Origin: Lojkania enalia
Lineage: Eukaryota; Ascomycota; Dothideomycetes; Pleosporales
Direction: 5' to 3'
NCBI GenBank assembly: GCA_010094045.1
Contig: ML986587.1
Location: 62,001-126,000 of the forward strand
DNA length: 64,000 bases
In this document: piece after piece, positions 10,683 to 22,372 of the stretch
Layout: each line of letters begins with the position of its first letter
Position numbering within the stretch: position 1 is the stretch's first letter
The notes under the pieces: model-generated
The model's database searches: none
What the model saw: only the letters and a program-made list of their open reading frames with translations
What the model was told of the DNA's origin: nothing
Made by a program: the position numbers and the translations under genes

Positions 10683-13025
10683 ATGGCAAGCGAGAAGCGC
10701 AACGATGTTGAGAGTAGCGCCGAATCGGGCTCTGCTCAACCTCCAATTCCCTCATCGCAACTAGATTCAGATATCATCCAACCTCTTCAGCCGAGTTCGA
10801 ATTCCTCCAGTAGCTCAGAGGAGATATCGAAGGTTCACCGTCCCACCCAACCTACTGGCGTTTACGATTCGACTGCAAGCTCATCAGGAGACGATATTAC
10901 TCCCATCAATCCCCCAAATGCTCCCTCAAGAAAGTTCCACGGCAAGAAGAAGAACTACAGCGATCGATATGATCTGAGCCATTACAATATCGAACAGCTC
11001 TCTGAACATGATGACATTAGCATGGTCAAGGCATGGCATAGGAAGCTGATTTTAATTCACCCCATCGTTATTGCCTGGGTCTTCATTACATACGCCGCGT
11101 ATTATGGTTATCGGGTCTGGTGTAACTACCAATATCGTCTTATCTATGGAGGATTAACAGAAGCATCCTGGACCTTTATCTGTGTGGAGGGAGTCATTCT
11201 ATGTATACAAATCCTGTCCCTAAAGTTGAATCATACTTACATTCTGCACAGTGCCATACATGGCTTGGATGACCGTTTTGTTACTATCGATCGGTGACCG
11301 GAAACGACCTAAGCTACGACTTAGAGGAGAAGCCGTGCCGACGGTTGACGTGCTCTTCACCACATGCGGAGAGGTGGTTGACATGATCTTGAACACCGTC
11401 AGAGGTGCTTGTAATATTGATTATCCCAGCGACCGATACCGAATCATAATCTGTGATGATGCAGGAGATACTGACCTAGAGGAAGCTCTTCAGCCCCTGA
11501 TGGCGGAATATCCCCAGCTATTCTACCAGGCGCGCACCAAGATTCCTGGAGTCCCCCATCACTACAAGGCGGGAAACTTGCAATCCGGAATCGATTTCGC
11601 AGTGAATCTTCCCGGAGGTCCCGCGGAGTATCTGGCCACATTGGATGCCGACATGATTCCTCACCCAGATTGGCTACGAGCAATGCTTCCGCACCTTCTA
11701 CGCGACCCACAACTAGCGCTTATCTCGCCACCACAGACCTTCTGGAATGTTCCTGCAGATGATCCGCTCTGTCAGTCGATCTGCGAATTCATCCACTATT
11801 TGGAGCTGAGGAAGGATCACATGGGAGCTGCTTGGTGTACTGGTAGCGGCGTTGTCTTCAAGAGATTCGTCATTGATAACATGGGGGGATGGCCAACACC
11901 CTCTATGGCTGAGGATCAGTTGCTCTCGTTCATGATGAATGGCGAGGGATACAAGACTGCTTACCTCCATGAGTTCATGCAAGTCGGCATGGTACCTGAG
12001 AGTATAATCAGCCGTAAGCAAAGGACACTTTCGAAAGAAAACTTCATTTTTTTTGTCTGCTAACTTCCAACAGATCTCAAGCAACGTACGCGATGGGCCG
12101 TAGGAACACTAGAAACGGCAGCAGTACTAAACTGGGGTCTCCCTGGTAAATACGTAAGTGGTCCCGATATCAATACCTATTCCAACTAACAATTGCAAAG
12201 ACAAAACACATGACATTTCCTCAGCGATGGTGTATTTTCACTTTTGCCTTGAACACAATGATGACCATCCCAGTATTCATTGCCTACTTCATAATCCCCG
12301 CGCTCCTCTACTGGGGCCGTGATCTAATGGTCTACGTAACGCTCGACCAACTCCGCTGGCAAATTCGGTTGTGCGCCATCTGGGTTTGGTCTCTCCGCAT
12401 CAACGAAGTCGTGCTCACACTCCCATCGGGCTACATTCAAGGGCAACGCAGCGCCATGGCCTGGCAATTCATGGTCCCATACCTCGCGGTCAGCGTTTTA
12501 AGATGCTACATCCTCCCCACATGGTTAGGGGGAAAGGAAATTGCATTTTTGGCATCAGGGGCAATCCGCAATCGCTTAAAGGAGCGAGATGCAAAGCAAA
12601 GAGCCGGATTATGGGTCCGTATTAAGTTGATGGGCGTTCACTGCCGTGTCTGGTTCTTCGTTATCTTCGTCCTATACTGCTTCGGCGCCGCAGGGCTAGA
12701 CTGGTGGCGCGCATGGAAAGTTGGGCACGATACAAGGGACGTTAGCGAGGCTTTGCGTCATCTCCTTGTCAACTCCATGCTACCGCCTATGTGGTGGCTT
12801 TTCTTAGCCATTGCCTACATGGCCCCCATTCTTTATGTTTTCTTCCCGCCGACGGTGCCGGACCGCGACGAAATGATGAATTTTGATCAAAAGACAGGGG
12901 CTGGGCAGCCGAAGCATCAGGAGATCAAACAGGTGTGGGGATTTTTGACCTTAGCAAGGGAAGTTTGCTGGGGATTGACACTCGTATATTGTACGGTGTT
13001 GTTTATCGGGACGTTTATCTACTAA
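10683..13025 (+). CDS. Family 2 glycosyltransferase, cellulose synthase-like membrane protein
   Basis: Exons 10683-11202, 11252-12013, 12074-12153 and 12201-13025 give 728 residues. It is a processive polysaccharide synthase of the CESA/hyaluronan-synthase superfamily, acting at the plasma membrane or Golgi with a nucleotide sugar. A Ser-rich cytosolic N-terminus (1-100) is followed by membrane segments near 120-145 and 155-190. The catalytic signature is complete: DD at 242-243, DAD at 305-307, AED at 393-395 in place of the usual TED, and QRTRW at 431-435. Several C-terminal membrane segments follow from about residue 460. The start is the first ATG in frame; codons upstream are in frame but lack an ATG. 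Fungal relatives include CelA/Tft1-type glucan synthases; the product cannot be deduced here. Confidence 0.9.
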
Positions 13026-13420
13026 AGGACAAAGCATAGGGCATAACTGGGCGTACTTGGCCTTGATTAGGGTTAGAGGGCTAAATTTTCTTTGTTCTTG
13101 TTGACTGTGCGTTGTAATGGTAATCGTAATTATATCGCTGCTATACTATTTTCTAGAGTTAACTGATAGTTATTGGAAAGCATAGTATCTTACCTCTATT
13201 ATTTAATTGAACTCGTTTTGTTATTAAAGAATTCGCTGCAATTATAATTAAGTCTAGTCCCACTTGAACATGCCCAAGGTCTGGGTCTCGACGTTGCACG
13301 TGCAGTCAAATGATTACTGCTCAATAAACTATTACTGAAGGGGGTTCTAATCAAAGAGACATCCATCTAATCTCTCCAGCGTTTAACTAATATTAAATTA
13401 TTTCTGATCTCAAAGCTTCG
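13026..13420. other. Intergenic, GT2 3' flank
   Basis: About 400 bp of AT-rich DNA between the GT2 stop and the first recognisable part of the decayed transcription factor. Nothing else seen. Confidence 0.5.
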
Positions 13421-14870
13421 ATATAATGCAGCATCTCGACTTGAACGTCATGCCGTGCGCTTGGCCTTTCAGCTTAACCTTCACCGCTGTCCTATGCGGA
13501 ATAGCAATATCCCAAGAATAAAGGTGAAGTTGCGTAAGCGTCTTCTGGTCAATTTTCTACATTGATAGATATATCTGCATTCGGTTCGCTACACCCCTTG
13601 AGATTCGTTCTGAAGATATTGACGTTTGCTACCCGTATACCGAGAAACACAAGGACGTTGAACGGGATATAGCAATTGAGTTTAAATCTATATCTTACCC
13701 GTATTGCCTTCATGTTATTCACTATAGTATCTACTTTTGCTTGCAGAATGTTGAACTACACTTGAGACGAGGTTAGCACTGCGGAGGACCTCGAACGCAA
13801 AGACTAAGATGTAACTTTAGCCTGAACCAGAGGCATTGCATCTATTCAATATCTTCTCCGGATCCTTAGCTGAAAATTTTTTGGCTCACTCTAATATATA
13901 TACCGCGATGATTGGTTAGATAACCTTGAGTTCTTAGCCCGCAAAGCAGAAATTCGAAGATCGATTATGGACCTTCGAAATGAGTCTATTCTTGAAATTA
14001 GTGGGACAGGGATCAGAGAAGCGGATCGCACAATAGAAATCGATGCCGAACATACCAAATGATGGAACCAAGTAGACCAGCACCTATCAACCTGTGAGCC
14101 TGGTCATACAGTTACTAAACTGCATCAAGCAGTTCTGCCAACCCTTCGATTTTAATCAGTCATTGCACTTCATCGTCCATTAATTGCTGTGTCCAAGCAA
14201 AATTCTCCATAAAATTCGCATTGCAGCATTGCATTCCTACTTCTCGAGCAATCACCAACATGACGCACAAAGCTCTTCAAGGATTCGGAGCCTTTAATGG
14301 CTCTCCAATGCAAAACGGTTACAAATTAGCACCATTACTTTGGCCTTAATTTACCCGGGCGCTACAGATGAGCACATTCATCATCATTTTTGCTACTACT
14401 AAAGGCTATATTCTGGTCGATGTTGTTTCTGGGTGGATTATTTTTAAGCCCAACACTATACATCTAGACGGTGGCAATGTACTAGAATAACTAACCGAAG
14501 CATTGAAATACTAAAGCATCTCTCTTTACGAGGCACTGATTGACCAGAATCATGCATCATCGCCATTCAAAACTTAGTCGCTAGGCTAGAGAGCAGATCG
14601 CGGAAAACCAGTCGCAATTCGACGTTAGAATTCCGCAGCAAAACCAGCACATACAATATTCAGCCACATTTCAGAGAGATAGAACTGATATACCAGCTCT
14701 ATCTGACTCAAATATCGATCTCACGTCTTGTTCTCTCTTTTAGGAACGCTTTGATATCCAAGTATTCGGGTTGGAGCATTTGTTCCACGGACACTATTTC
14801 CTCCTGATCGGCACCTATATCGCCCTACTACGGCTACCGGCGTAGATGCCTCTGCATTTCCAAGAACACA
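13420..14870 (+). pseudogene. Decayed fungal-specific transcription factor (fungal_trans domain)
   Basis: No open frame survives, but the plus strand gives fragments in order that match the middle homology region of Zn2Cys6 factors. These are ASRLERHAVRLAFQLNLHRC (13429-13490), then after two stops and a frame change CIRFATPLEIRSEDIDVCYP (13576 on), later KLHQAVLPTLRF (about 14120) and SIEILKHLSLRGTD followed by a TGA at 14541-14543 where the family context suggests Trp. The zinc cluster is not found, so the 5' part is lost or too diverged. At least five stops and one frameshift lie in between, so no function is possible. The next relic is a DHDPS-type enzyme, so this may be its former regulator (inference). 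Confidence 0.7.
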
Positions 14871-15629
14871 GCCAAACATTACAGGAGTTTTAGACGTTCT
14901 TAGTCTCGCCAGCGCTCATTTGCTATGTGCAAGTACTCTTCTTAGTATAGCTAGCCGCTATCGGATAATCCAAGGCCAAACAGGGAAAGTATGAATCTCT
15001 TCAATGGCGAAGATATGGCGTTTTGGCAAGGAGGAAAGTAGGGCTTAGTGGCACTTTGTAAGGACATTGGATCGTTTATATCTCTTTCCTAGACACTTTC
15101 CATGCGTGCCAGTTATTTCCTATTGGAATTATTGTAGAGATGGGAAGCAATCCTGACTCTCGACTCGAATTCTAGTATTATTATCTATTATAAGCAGTTG
15201 TAAGGTCTGAAGACAGAATAGAACTGCGCCTATATCAATTATCTTCAGCATACATATTTAGCACATCAAATAGGTTTGATCTATTACATTCTCTGTAGCG
15301 TCATGCGGCGTTTATGGGGATACTAGCCAATACATTTCGCCAATCAACAATTCCCACGTGTCTCGGAACGTCTCTAGTAAAGGAATCTTGGTCGATATAT
15401 CTATCTAGCAAAGGGTTCCAGTGAAAGGGCAAGCACAGAAAGTTCAGAGGCAGAATTAAAAATTCTGTTGAGTTCATAAGTTGACATAATTTCAAAGCTC
15501 TTCGAATTATGATAGACCGAGTGTTCATAACAATATTCACATTGAATCAAATGCCTATAATATCACCCTATAGAGCATGGCTAGGCTATATCCCCCTCCT
15601 TAGGAATCAATGTCTTCCCTAATTGCGTG
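14871..15629. other. AT-rich, no gene seen
   Basis: Sequence between two pseudogenes. Short open stretches occur on both strands but none matches a family I know. Likely part of the same decayed block. Confidence 0.5.
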
Positions 15630-16540
15630 GACTTAAAAGCATCGTGTATTTATTGCTCAGCCCTATCCCGCAATGAGCATCAATGGTAGCCGCGCAGTTG
15701 CATGTTCTAAGATTCCTCGAGCGACCAAACCGTGCTTGAGCGCAACTATCCCTTACATGTGAGATCCTCTATGATACACACTCTTCGTTATAGCCAGCAT
15801 TTGGCCGTAAATATCTCGTCCCTCCTTGTAATCCACTTTTCCGGCATCAATCATTTTGAGTAGTGGTTCCGATGCAATATTCCATGCCCAACAAGCATAC
15901 GGTCGACATCGAAGGCAGTATGGAGAAGACATTCGTCGTGGTAGGTCAAAATCATCAAGCCTGGGCGCTCGGGGGGAATTATGAGAATCTTAGCGTCGTA
16001 GTGGCGCATATACTAGACGCTATTCATGGCAATAACGCCTAGTTGTGCAGGAATGCCGAGTAGCATCTAAAGGCTGTATGCAGTTTTCGAACTATCCCGG
16101 TATTGGAAAAGAATAAGAGATAATCCGGACTTCCCGTAGACGACTTTATAGCGATCTTGCGGCGCTTCAGGCTAATATTCAAACCTGAGCTAACCATATA
16201 AGGGATACAATAGATCAGCAGCCGCACCTGCGACCTTCGCTAGTTGCGCCTCAAGAGCTACGACTTTTGTGCCTTCTGTCATGATGCCGGTAATAATGAG
16301 AATATTGTCGACAGATTTGATGAAGTCCTTGATTACAGCGACTTGCTGTTCTTGAGTGAGGAATGTGCCCTCGCTGGCATATCCCAGGATTACCAACCCC
16401 CTTACCCCGGGGGTGCTGACGAGCTAGGAGCCCAATCGCTGAATGGCGTCATAGTCTACCGAGCCGTCGCGGTTGAAAGCCGTCATGGAAGCGGGAATAA
16501 GACTAGCAAGGTCAAATTGAGGAGCTTTTTCTACTAGCAT
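15630..16540 (-). pseudogene. Decayed dihydrodipicolinate synthase-family enzyme
   Basis: Reading the minus strand from an ATG at 16540 gives an ordered but broken DHDPS-family protein of about 300 codons. Recognisable pieces are SMTAFNRDGSVDYDAIQRLG, GYASEGTFLTQEQQVAVIKD (16320-16390), VVALEAQLAKVAGAAADLLY, APQDRYKVVYGKSGL, CHDECLLHTAFDVD (about 15900) and KSVYHRGSHM followed by ALKHGLVARGILEHAT (about 15710). Several in-frame stops and one frameshift near 16400 interrupt it. The segment where the family has its Schiff-base lysine reads AMNSV followed by a stop, with no Lys. Intact relatives are pyruvate-dependent aldolases or lyases of TIM-barrel fold. This copy cannot work. Confidence 0.8.
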
Positions 16541-17480
16541 AGGGGCCATTTTTAAAGGCCAAAAGCCCTAAAAGACGAAAGCGTAATCGGCGGATGTTTT
16601 AGAATTTGATGTCGTTGATCTATAAGATATGTTTGGAGGCAGAGGTTCCTCATTATATCTTATTTTCGTCACTCTCAATAGTCTCGGTAGACTCGAGAGC
16701 CTGATGCGAAACATAAACTAACAGCCTTCCAATCACCGCCTCGAACAGGAGGGAAAACTCTGCCGCTTCTCGTGATCTCCATCTTCTCGTCTGGTAGTTG
16801 TGGGCACTATCCGGACTTCGTCAAGTCTGGCTAAGGAAGTTCGCTCTCCTTGGGTGACCTATCAAGCACCAGAAATAGCTTCTTCCGGGACATCCCACTA
16901 GACTAACAATAAATTTGCACTTTTAGCCTTTAGAAGCTTTCTAGCTACTACATAATCTAATCCGGTTATGAGATAGTCGACTTTGTCCGAGTCTAACGTT
17001 GGCTTCGGCCTGAATCGTGCGGAGTTCGCGCCACTCCAATCATACTCAACAGCTTAAGACTGCGTCCTGCGTTATACCGAGCATTTCTTGAATTATACGT
17101 CTTTTATTCTTAGCGGAGGTGGTCTGGGGAAAGTCCGGCATGATGAAATATCTGGGGTATCTTCCTCCACATTCTGTCGCGTATTAGGCAGCATCAATTG
17201 CTGATGCAAATATTGATGTATTGATAGAGGCTAAGTGGCCTGCCTGGCTAGAGGCTGACAGTGGCGAGACTATATAGGCCTGAAAAAAGGTCAGCTATAA
17301 TAGGATAGTAGAAACACGTGGCAGCAATGGCCACAGCGGCACAAACGCTCCACTCTGGAATTATCCACATCGTTTTGGGGGCAGGCTTCAAACCTTACTC
17401 TCAAATGACGAGATCTATTTTATTAATCTTCAATAGTTCTAGAAAGTCTTTAAGGTCCATATACTGAAGATTAGGACCAA
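16541..17480. other. Probable further decayed sequence, unassigned
   Basis: About 940 bp between the DHDPS and ankyrin relics. The minus strand has a protein-like stretch (FRPKPTLDSDKVDYLITGLD, about 16960-17010) interrupted by stops, but I cannot name the family. No intact gene. Confidence 0.35.
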
Positions 17481-17484
17481 TACA

Positions 17485-18370
17485 ATGACAGAACTCTGGT
17501 CAAGCGTTTATTGTCATGACCAGGTCGATGAATGCGCGGATATCGGCAAGTACAATCACTGCTTGGAGTTAATATTACCCACATGTAGCAATGAACTCGA
17601 CGATATTGATGAGGAGAGACAGCGGAAAATTTCTCTGAACTCACTGTTCTGTAAGGCCGCTGAGAGGGCGCCATACTAGCTATTTCGTCTACTAATGCCT
17701 ACGCTGGTAGAGTTAGGGTCTTAGTGTAGGTGGTATCGAATATTCAGCCTCAACCCCACTTCAGATGCCACTATGTAGTGAAAGTTGGAGTGAAGCAGAG
17801 ATTCTGTTGGACATGGGAGCATGTCCAAATTGTTCTTCGGGGCACTCAAAGCTTGATCGATCGTATCCATCTGAATCGTATCACGCTACACACACACCGC
17901 TTGCATATACATTTCAAAAGAACGCGGTCCCACTGATCAAAGCGACGTTAGGAAAGCGTGCGGATCTCAATGCGGAGTCCGCATTGTCCATGGGTGCGGC
18001 GGCACTACAATTCGGAGCCATGAACAATAATCACGAGATCCTATATTTGCTTCTGGAAGTTGGAGCTGATGTTAATGCGCTACCATCATTGGTAGACAGT
18101 TGTATTGCTACGGAAGGTGCCGCGGACAATGGACGCTTGAACATGGTCAGTGTGTTCCTTGGGCTAGGCGTTGATTTGTAGGGACAACACAAGAAATTTA
18201 GGAGAAGCATCTTCCGGGCTTACAAATGTGATCACCACACAATTGTGGAAATGAAACAAAACTTTAAAATAGTGAAATTTAGGCCGGGGGACGTGAGCAA
18301 CGTTAAAAATATCATGCGCTCTATGACTAGGGATAGGTCGCGTTTTGGGGATCTGGGTGCGGAAGAGTGG
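17485..18370 (+). pseudogene. Decayed ankyrin-repeat protein
   Basis: Fragments on the plus strand carry ankyrin consensus spacing. They include AEILLDMGACPN, AAALQFGAMNNNHEILYLLL followed by EVGADVNA (17995-18080), and EGAADNGRLNMVSVFLGLGV (18110-18170), ending at a TAG at 18179-18181. Related remnants continue to about 18370, and an upstream open piece starts at 17485. Repeats are incomplete and the frame is broken between 17675 and 17765. Intact relatives are the long ankyrin proteins common in Pezizomycotina, often with an N-terminal signalling or DNA-binding part, none of which is seen here. Confidence 0.65.
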
Positions 18371-19815
18371 TCGCAAGAAATTTTTTCGTGATATCGAGCT
18401 ATTAGAGGTGATGATTGGTAACGATGATCTTTGTTTTCAATAAATATTACTTTCCATTCCCTAGCATGTAAATTTAACATGAATACAAGAAAAGAATTAT
18501 CAATCCAGTAATCTGCCAAGCACCATACTCATGGGCCCACGCTCCTCAGTCAAACATCATTCAGTACACTCAAGTAATTACTTCGCTTGTTTAATATTCC
18601 ACTGCTCCTAAATCTACAAATCTTACAACACCAAAATATCAAATTCCCGTTATACGCTTTCCTTCATATCCTATCAACCACTCCCCAACTCCCATAAGGT
18701 TATCCCTCACATGCCCCTTCAACATAGCATAACCCACCCGACAAATAGAACCCCACGAGATGTAAATCCTTGGAAGCACCAGAAGCACCAGCAGCACCAG
18801 AAACAGCACCCCAATACACGCCCCAACCGTCCACCTACACTTCCCCCGCCATTCTGCATCACTAGCCCTCCTCCAATCACCCCTCACACCACCATCATAC
18901 CACCGACCCGCAACCCTATTCTATCCACTCTTCATCGTAAGGCCCCGACCCCCACCAAGGACGCCACGTAAGGCAGTGACTAGCCTAGCGGCATATCTAT
19001 CTCATAGCGAAGGACCTAGTCGCAGACTGGGATATGTACTTCAATCTAGCCACAATCTCAATCCAACACCACATCTTCTCCACCTCAGCACCACTACTCA
19101 CCATAAATACAACTACGTCCTTACTGGCTCAGTGTCATTCCCACTACCCCTAATTTACACATTCACTCTCGGCATATATAATTCACTCGCGATCTCACTC
19201 ACTCTCCCAACCTCCACCTGGAAACTCCACATAACACCAAAAAGTAGACACATCTCAAAATCTTCTTCCTCGTAAAACAACTTCAACTTGTCTCAGTTCC
19301 AGCTCAGTACAACCGTACCTCTCGCCTCTCCTCCCAAAGCCACACGCAACCCTTCAATTACATGCATAGTATTACAGCTGCTCCAGAATTGCACGTCATC
19401 CCCCATAATTGCTCGCAACCACATCACATCACACATTCTCGCAACATCCCACCATCCTAGTATCATTTCAAGCTTTCGATAAGTATTTCAAACATACATC
19501 TATTCACATCTACACTACTACCCACCACCACAAGCCCACATTCCCCATCCACCCCTTACCTCCAAATCATCCTTTTCTTCCTTCAAAGAAAAATATACAG
19601 GTAAATAAAAATTGGGTATGCGGTCTACATACAATCATGACCGACAAAAAAAATTACAAAAAAAGAAAAAAGAGAAAAATGAAGGGGTATAAGTACTGCT
19701 TCCGATCCACCTATCGATCCAATCCGATCCAATCCATCCCAAAAAAAAAAAAACCCACGCTATGCACACAAGAAATCATTACTCAACAAAAAAAAATACG
19801 TAACGGCCATATGTT
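18371..19815. other. G-poor, C/A-rich plus strand downstream of the ferric reductase
   Basis: About 1.4 kb with no gene I can support. From about 18640 to 19600 the plus strand is strikingly poor in G and rich in CCA/CAC/ACC. This creates several open frames of low-complexity Ser/Thr/Pro/His composition that are best read as compositional artefacts. A-rich homopolymers occur at 19648-19690 and 19740-19752. It probably includes the 3' UTR of the minus-strand gene ending at 19816. Confidence 0.55.
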
Positions 19816-22372
19816 TTATATAGCATAGTTTTCAGCATGTAGAAAAATCTCATCTTTACTGCTATCCGCCCATACATTGCGCTGTAGCTCCGCGATAGTG
19901 TTGCTGACGTCTATTCGCATGCCTGGCGGTCCGCATACGAAGACGCACGTTCGTCTTCCGAACTCCTTGCTCAATTCACGGAGGGTGTATGGAATGTCTG
20001 GTCGCCCGTACTCGGTGCTCCAGCCATCCCGCTTCTTGACCGCTGCGGGCAGGAAAGCAAAGCGCATTAAATTCTTTTGGAACTCGGTGGGTGTTGACGG
20101 GAAGCCAAAGTCAAAGCCTTGGATGCCACTGCTGTTGGCACCACCGGGTGAGGTCGGGTCATATATATCTGGGTTTATGGCGCCGGTGCCGGCCTCGACT
20201 GCTTGGCTGATGTCGAGGCTTAAGTTGCGTTCAGTGCGGCGAGCGGAGAGTGAGCGAGGTGCTGGTGCGATGAGGTCCGGATTTGCATTGTCGGTTCCTG
20301 GGGCTGAGAGGTGGCTGCGGCTGCGGTTCAGAGGAACAAGATGGGCCTGTGGAAGAGCCGTGATAGAGTCTTCGTTCTCGCGGCGAAGTTCTTTCTCTTT
20401 CTCCGGGTCACCTTGCGCTTCCTCCCTAATCAAAGCTGAATGCCGTTTGGAGAAGTTGCCCGATACCCTATGATCCGCTATGTTTTGGAAGGCATCGTTG
20501 ACTTTGTCATGGAAGTATAAGGAAACAGGACGAGTAGGTGTCTTTGCACTGACGATTTGGCCGCCCTTCATCCGCTTAGCGGTTGTGATGTAGAATTGAC
20601 ACGTGACCGAGTCCGGCGGCGCGTATTCGCGGCAGATGCGCAGTTCCTCCTTGAACCATTCCATAGTCTCGGGACGTTTCAGGGCCCAGATAACGTGAAC
20701 CCTACGTGTCACAGCCTTTCCATCCCGCATCTTCTTGATCAAGGAAAGAAGCTGGCTCACGATTGCGGTGATACCACTTCCACCAGCAATGAGCACGACG
20801 TCGTCAAAAGCCTCGATGCGCCGTTGCATGCCTCCATATGGTCCGTCAACGAAAGCTCGATATGTGTGCCAGGGTCCGTGCTCAAGAGCACTTCTCAGCA
20901 CTTTCTGAGTAAAGCCTCCGAATGGTCGGAACACAAGAACCATGTCTCTGTACCCCTCCCCGTACTCCGAGGGGAAGTCATCGCTACAAAGAGAGGCAAT
21001 GGTAAAGGGATGATTTTCGAAGACAGAGATGCCAGGCATTCGGAGATATACGTATTGGCCTGGTCTCCACTTCACCTGAGTCGGGATGGTGATTTTGATG
21101 GCATTCTCAGGCATCAAGGTTACTGCAGCTTCGTCACCAATGAGCCATGACATCCGGAATGGATTGGCCCAATTGAGGTAGAAGAGCCGCATTATATAAG
21201 AGAACAGCCAAATGCCGAGGGTTGCAAAGAGGTAGTGCCACGACGTGAGGTAGTTGTTGCAATGCCAGAACAGCATCGCAAAGAAGACGATCGCGACAGG
21301 AACATGAAGAATTACAAAGATTTCATACGCCCTATGCCGGAGGGGCTCGAAAGAATGCAGGCAGAGGAAGCCGAGAGGAACAAGTGCGGCAATTCCTAGT
21401 CGTCATGAGTGAATGCTGATTTCGATAAGGCGGAGATAGCTTACCTGTGCCATAGGGGTAGAATCCTTCTCGTGTGAAGAATGATTCAAATACTTGTCGT
21501 GCTCCCTTACTCCAGATCGGAGTAACGTAGAATGGGACTATGTGGATGATGCTCAGGACCAACATCAGGTATGCACCCCAGCGATGCAACACGTTCAACC
21601 GCTCGTGGCCAATGCCGGTGACGAGGGAAATGAGATTCGCTTTCATACTGAGGCCAACAACCCATGGCATAAGCGCAACGGCCAACATTCCCGATCGGAC
21701 TGCAAGAGGAGGCGATCCGAACTCGATGCTTTCCCAGAATAAGGGTTGCGGAACGCAGCTATACAGAACGCCAAGAACAAGTGCTGCTAACACAATGATG
21801 CTGACACTTAAGGAAGGAAAAACTATCGGCCTCCATCCCTTTCGGACGTTGATCTGCGGTATCGGCCGGTAGAATATATATCTGAACAGAGCGATGCCAT
21901 TGTTGATAGGCCCTACAGAGGAGACTGAGGACTGCGTTTTCGGTGGGCCGGGTAATGGGCCTTCACGTGGGAAGAACTTGTTGGTTGACTTGTCAGTATA
22001 AAGGACCGACATCTCGTAGTCTGTATCTGGAGAGGATGTTGTCGAGGATTTCTGTACCTCTTCTTGGTGCAACGCAGACCGGATCTTGTCTGTAAATAAG
22101 TGGTAGTAGCGCAATAAACCAGCAAAGACCAGCAATATTACGCAAAAGTAGACGTAGGCCAACGCATATTTGCCACTCTTGTTCCATGGATCTCGTGTAT
22201 TGGCTTCGATCAACCCGGGCGGACTCGTTGATGCATTGAAAGGTATGTTTATCCGTTTAACAAGAGTCGAAACAACATCCACAACCTCGCGCTCGGCAAC
22301 TGATACTGCTGATTCGAAGTGCTCCACCGCCGCACCCGCGCGTTGCACAAGTGAGTCCGGAATTGCTGGCAT
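19816..22372 (-). CDS. Ferric reductase-family transmembrane flavocytochrome (FRE type)
   Basis: Exons 21445-22372 and 19816-21395 (49-nt intron) give 835 residues. It is predicted to move electrons from NADPH through FAD and two b hemes across a membrane to reduce metal ions. Membrane segments lie near 69-92, 183-206, 228-252 and 266-286, with three more after residue 310. Two heme-ligand pairs have the family's spacing: His263/His277 and His340/His354. FAD motif HPFTIAS is at 438-444, NADPH motifs GGSGIT at 514-519 and CGPPGM at 797-802. A polar low-complexity insertion of roughly 180 residues (about 584-765) splits the NAD half. The N-terminus lacks an obvious cleavable signal peptide. Metal and location are not deducible. 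Confidence 0.93.

Noticed and set aside
13420..18370. Transposon explanation for the AT-rich block
   Set aside because: No transposase, reverse transcriptase, long terminal repeats or inverted ends were seen; the recognisable remains are ordinary host genes.
18711..19482. Chain of plus-strand frames rich in Ser, Thr, Pro and His, and a short minus-strand frame with one membrane-like segment (18639-18887)
   Set aside because: All lie in the strand-skewed G-poor block where stops are rare by composition; no family match or intron structure.
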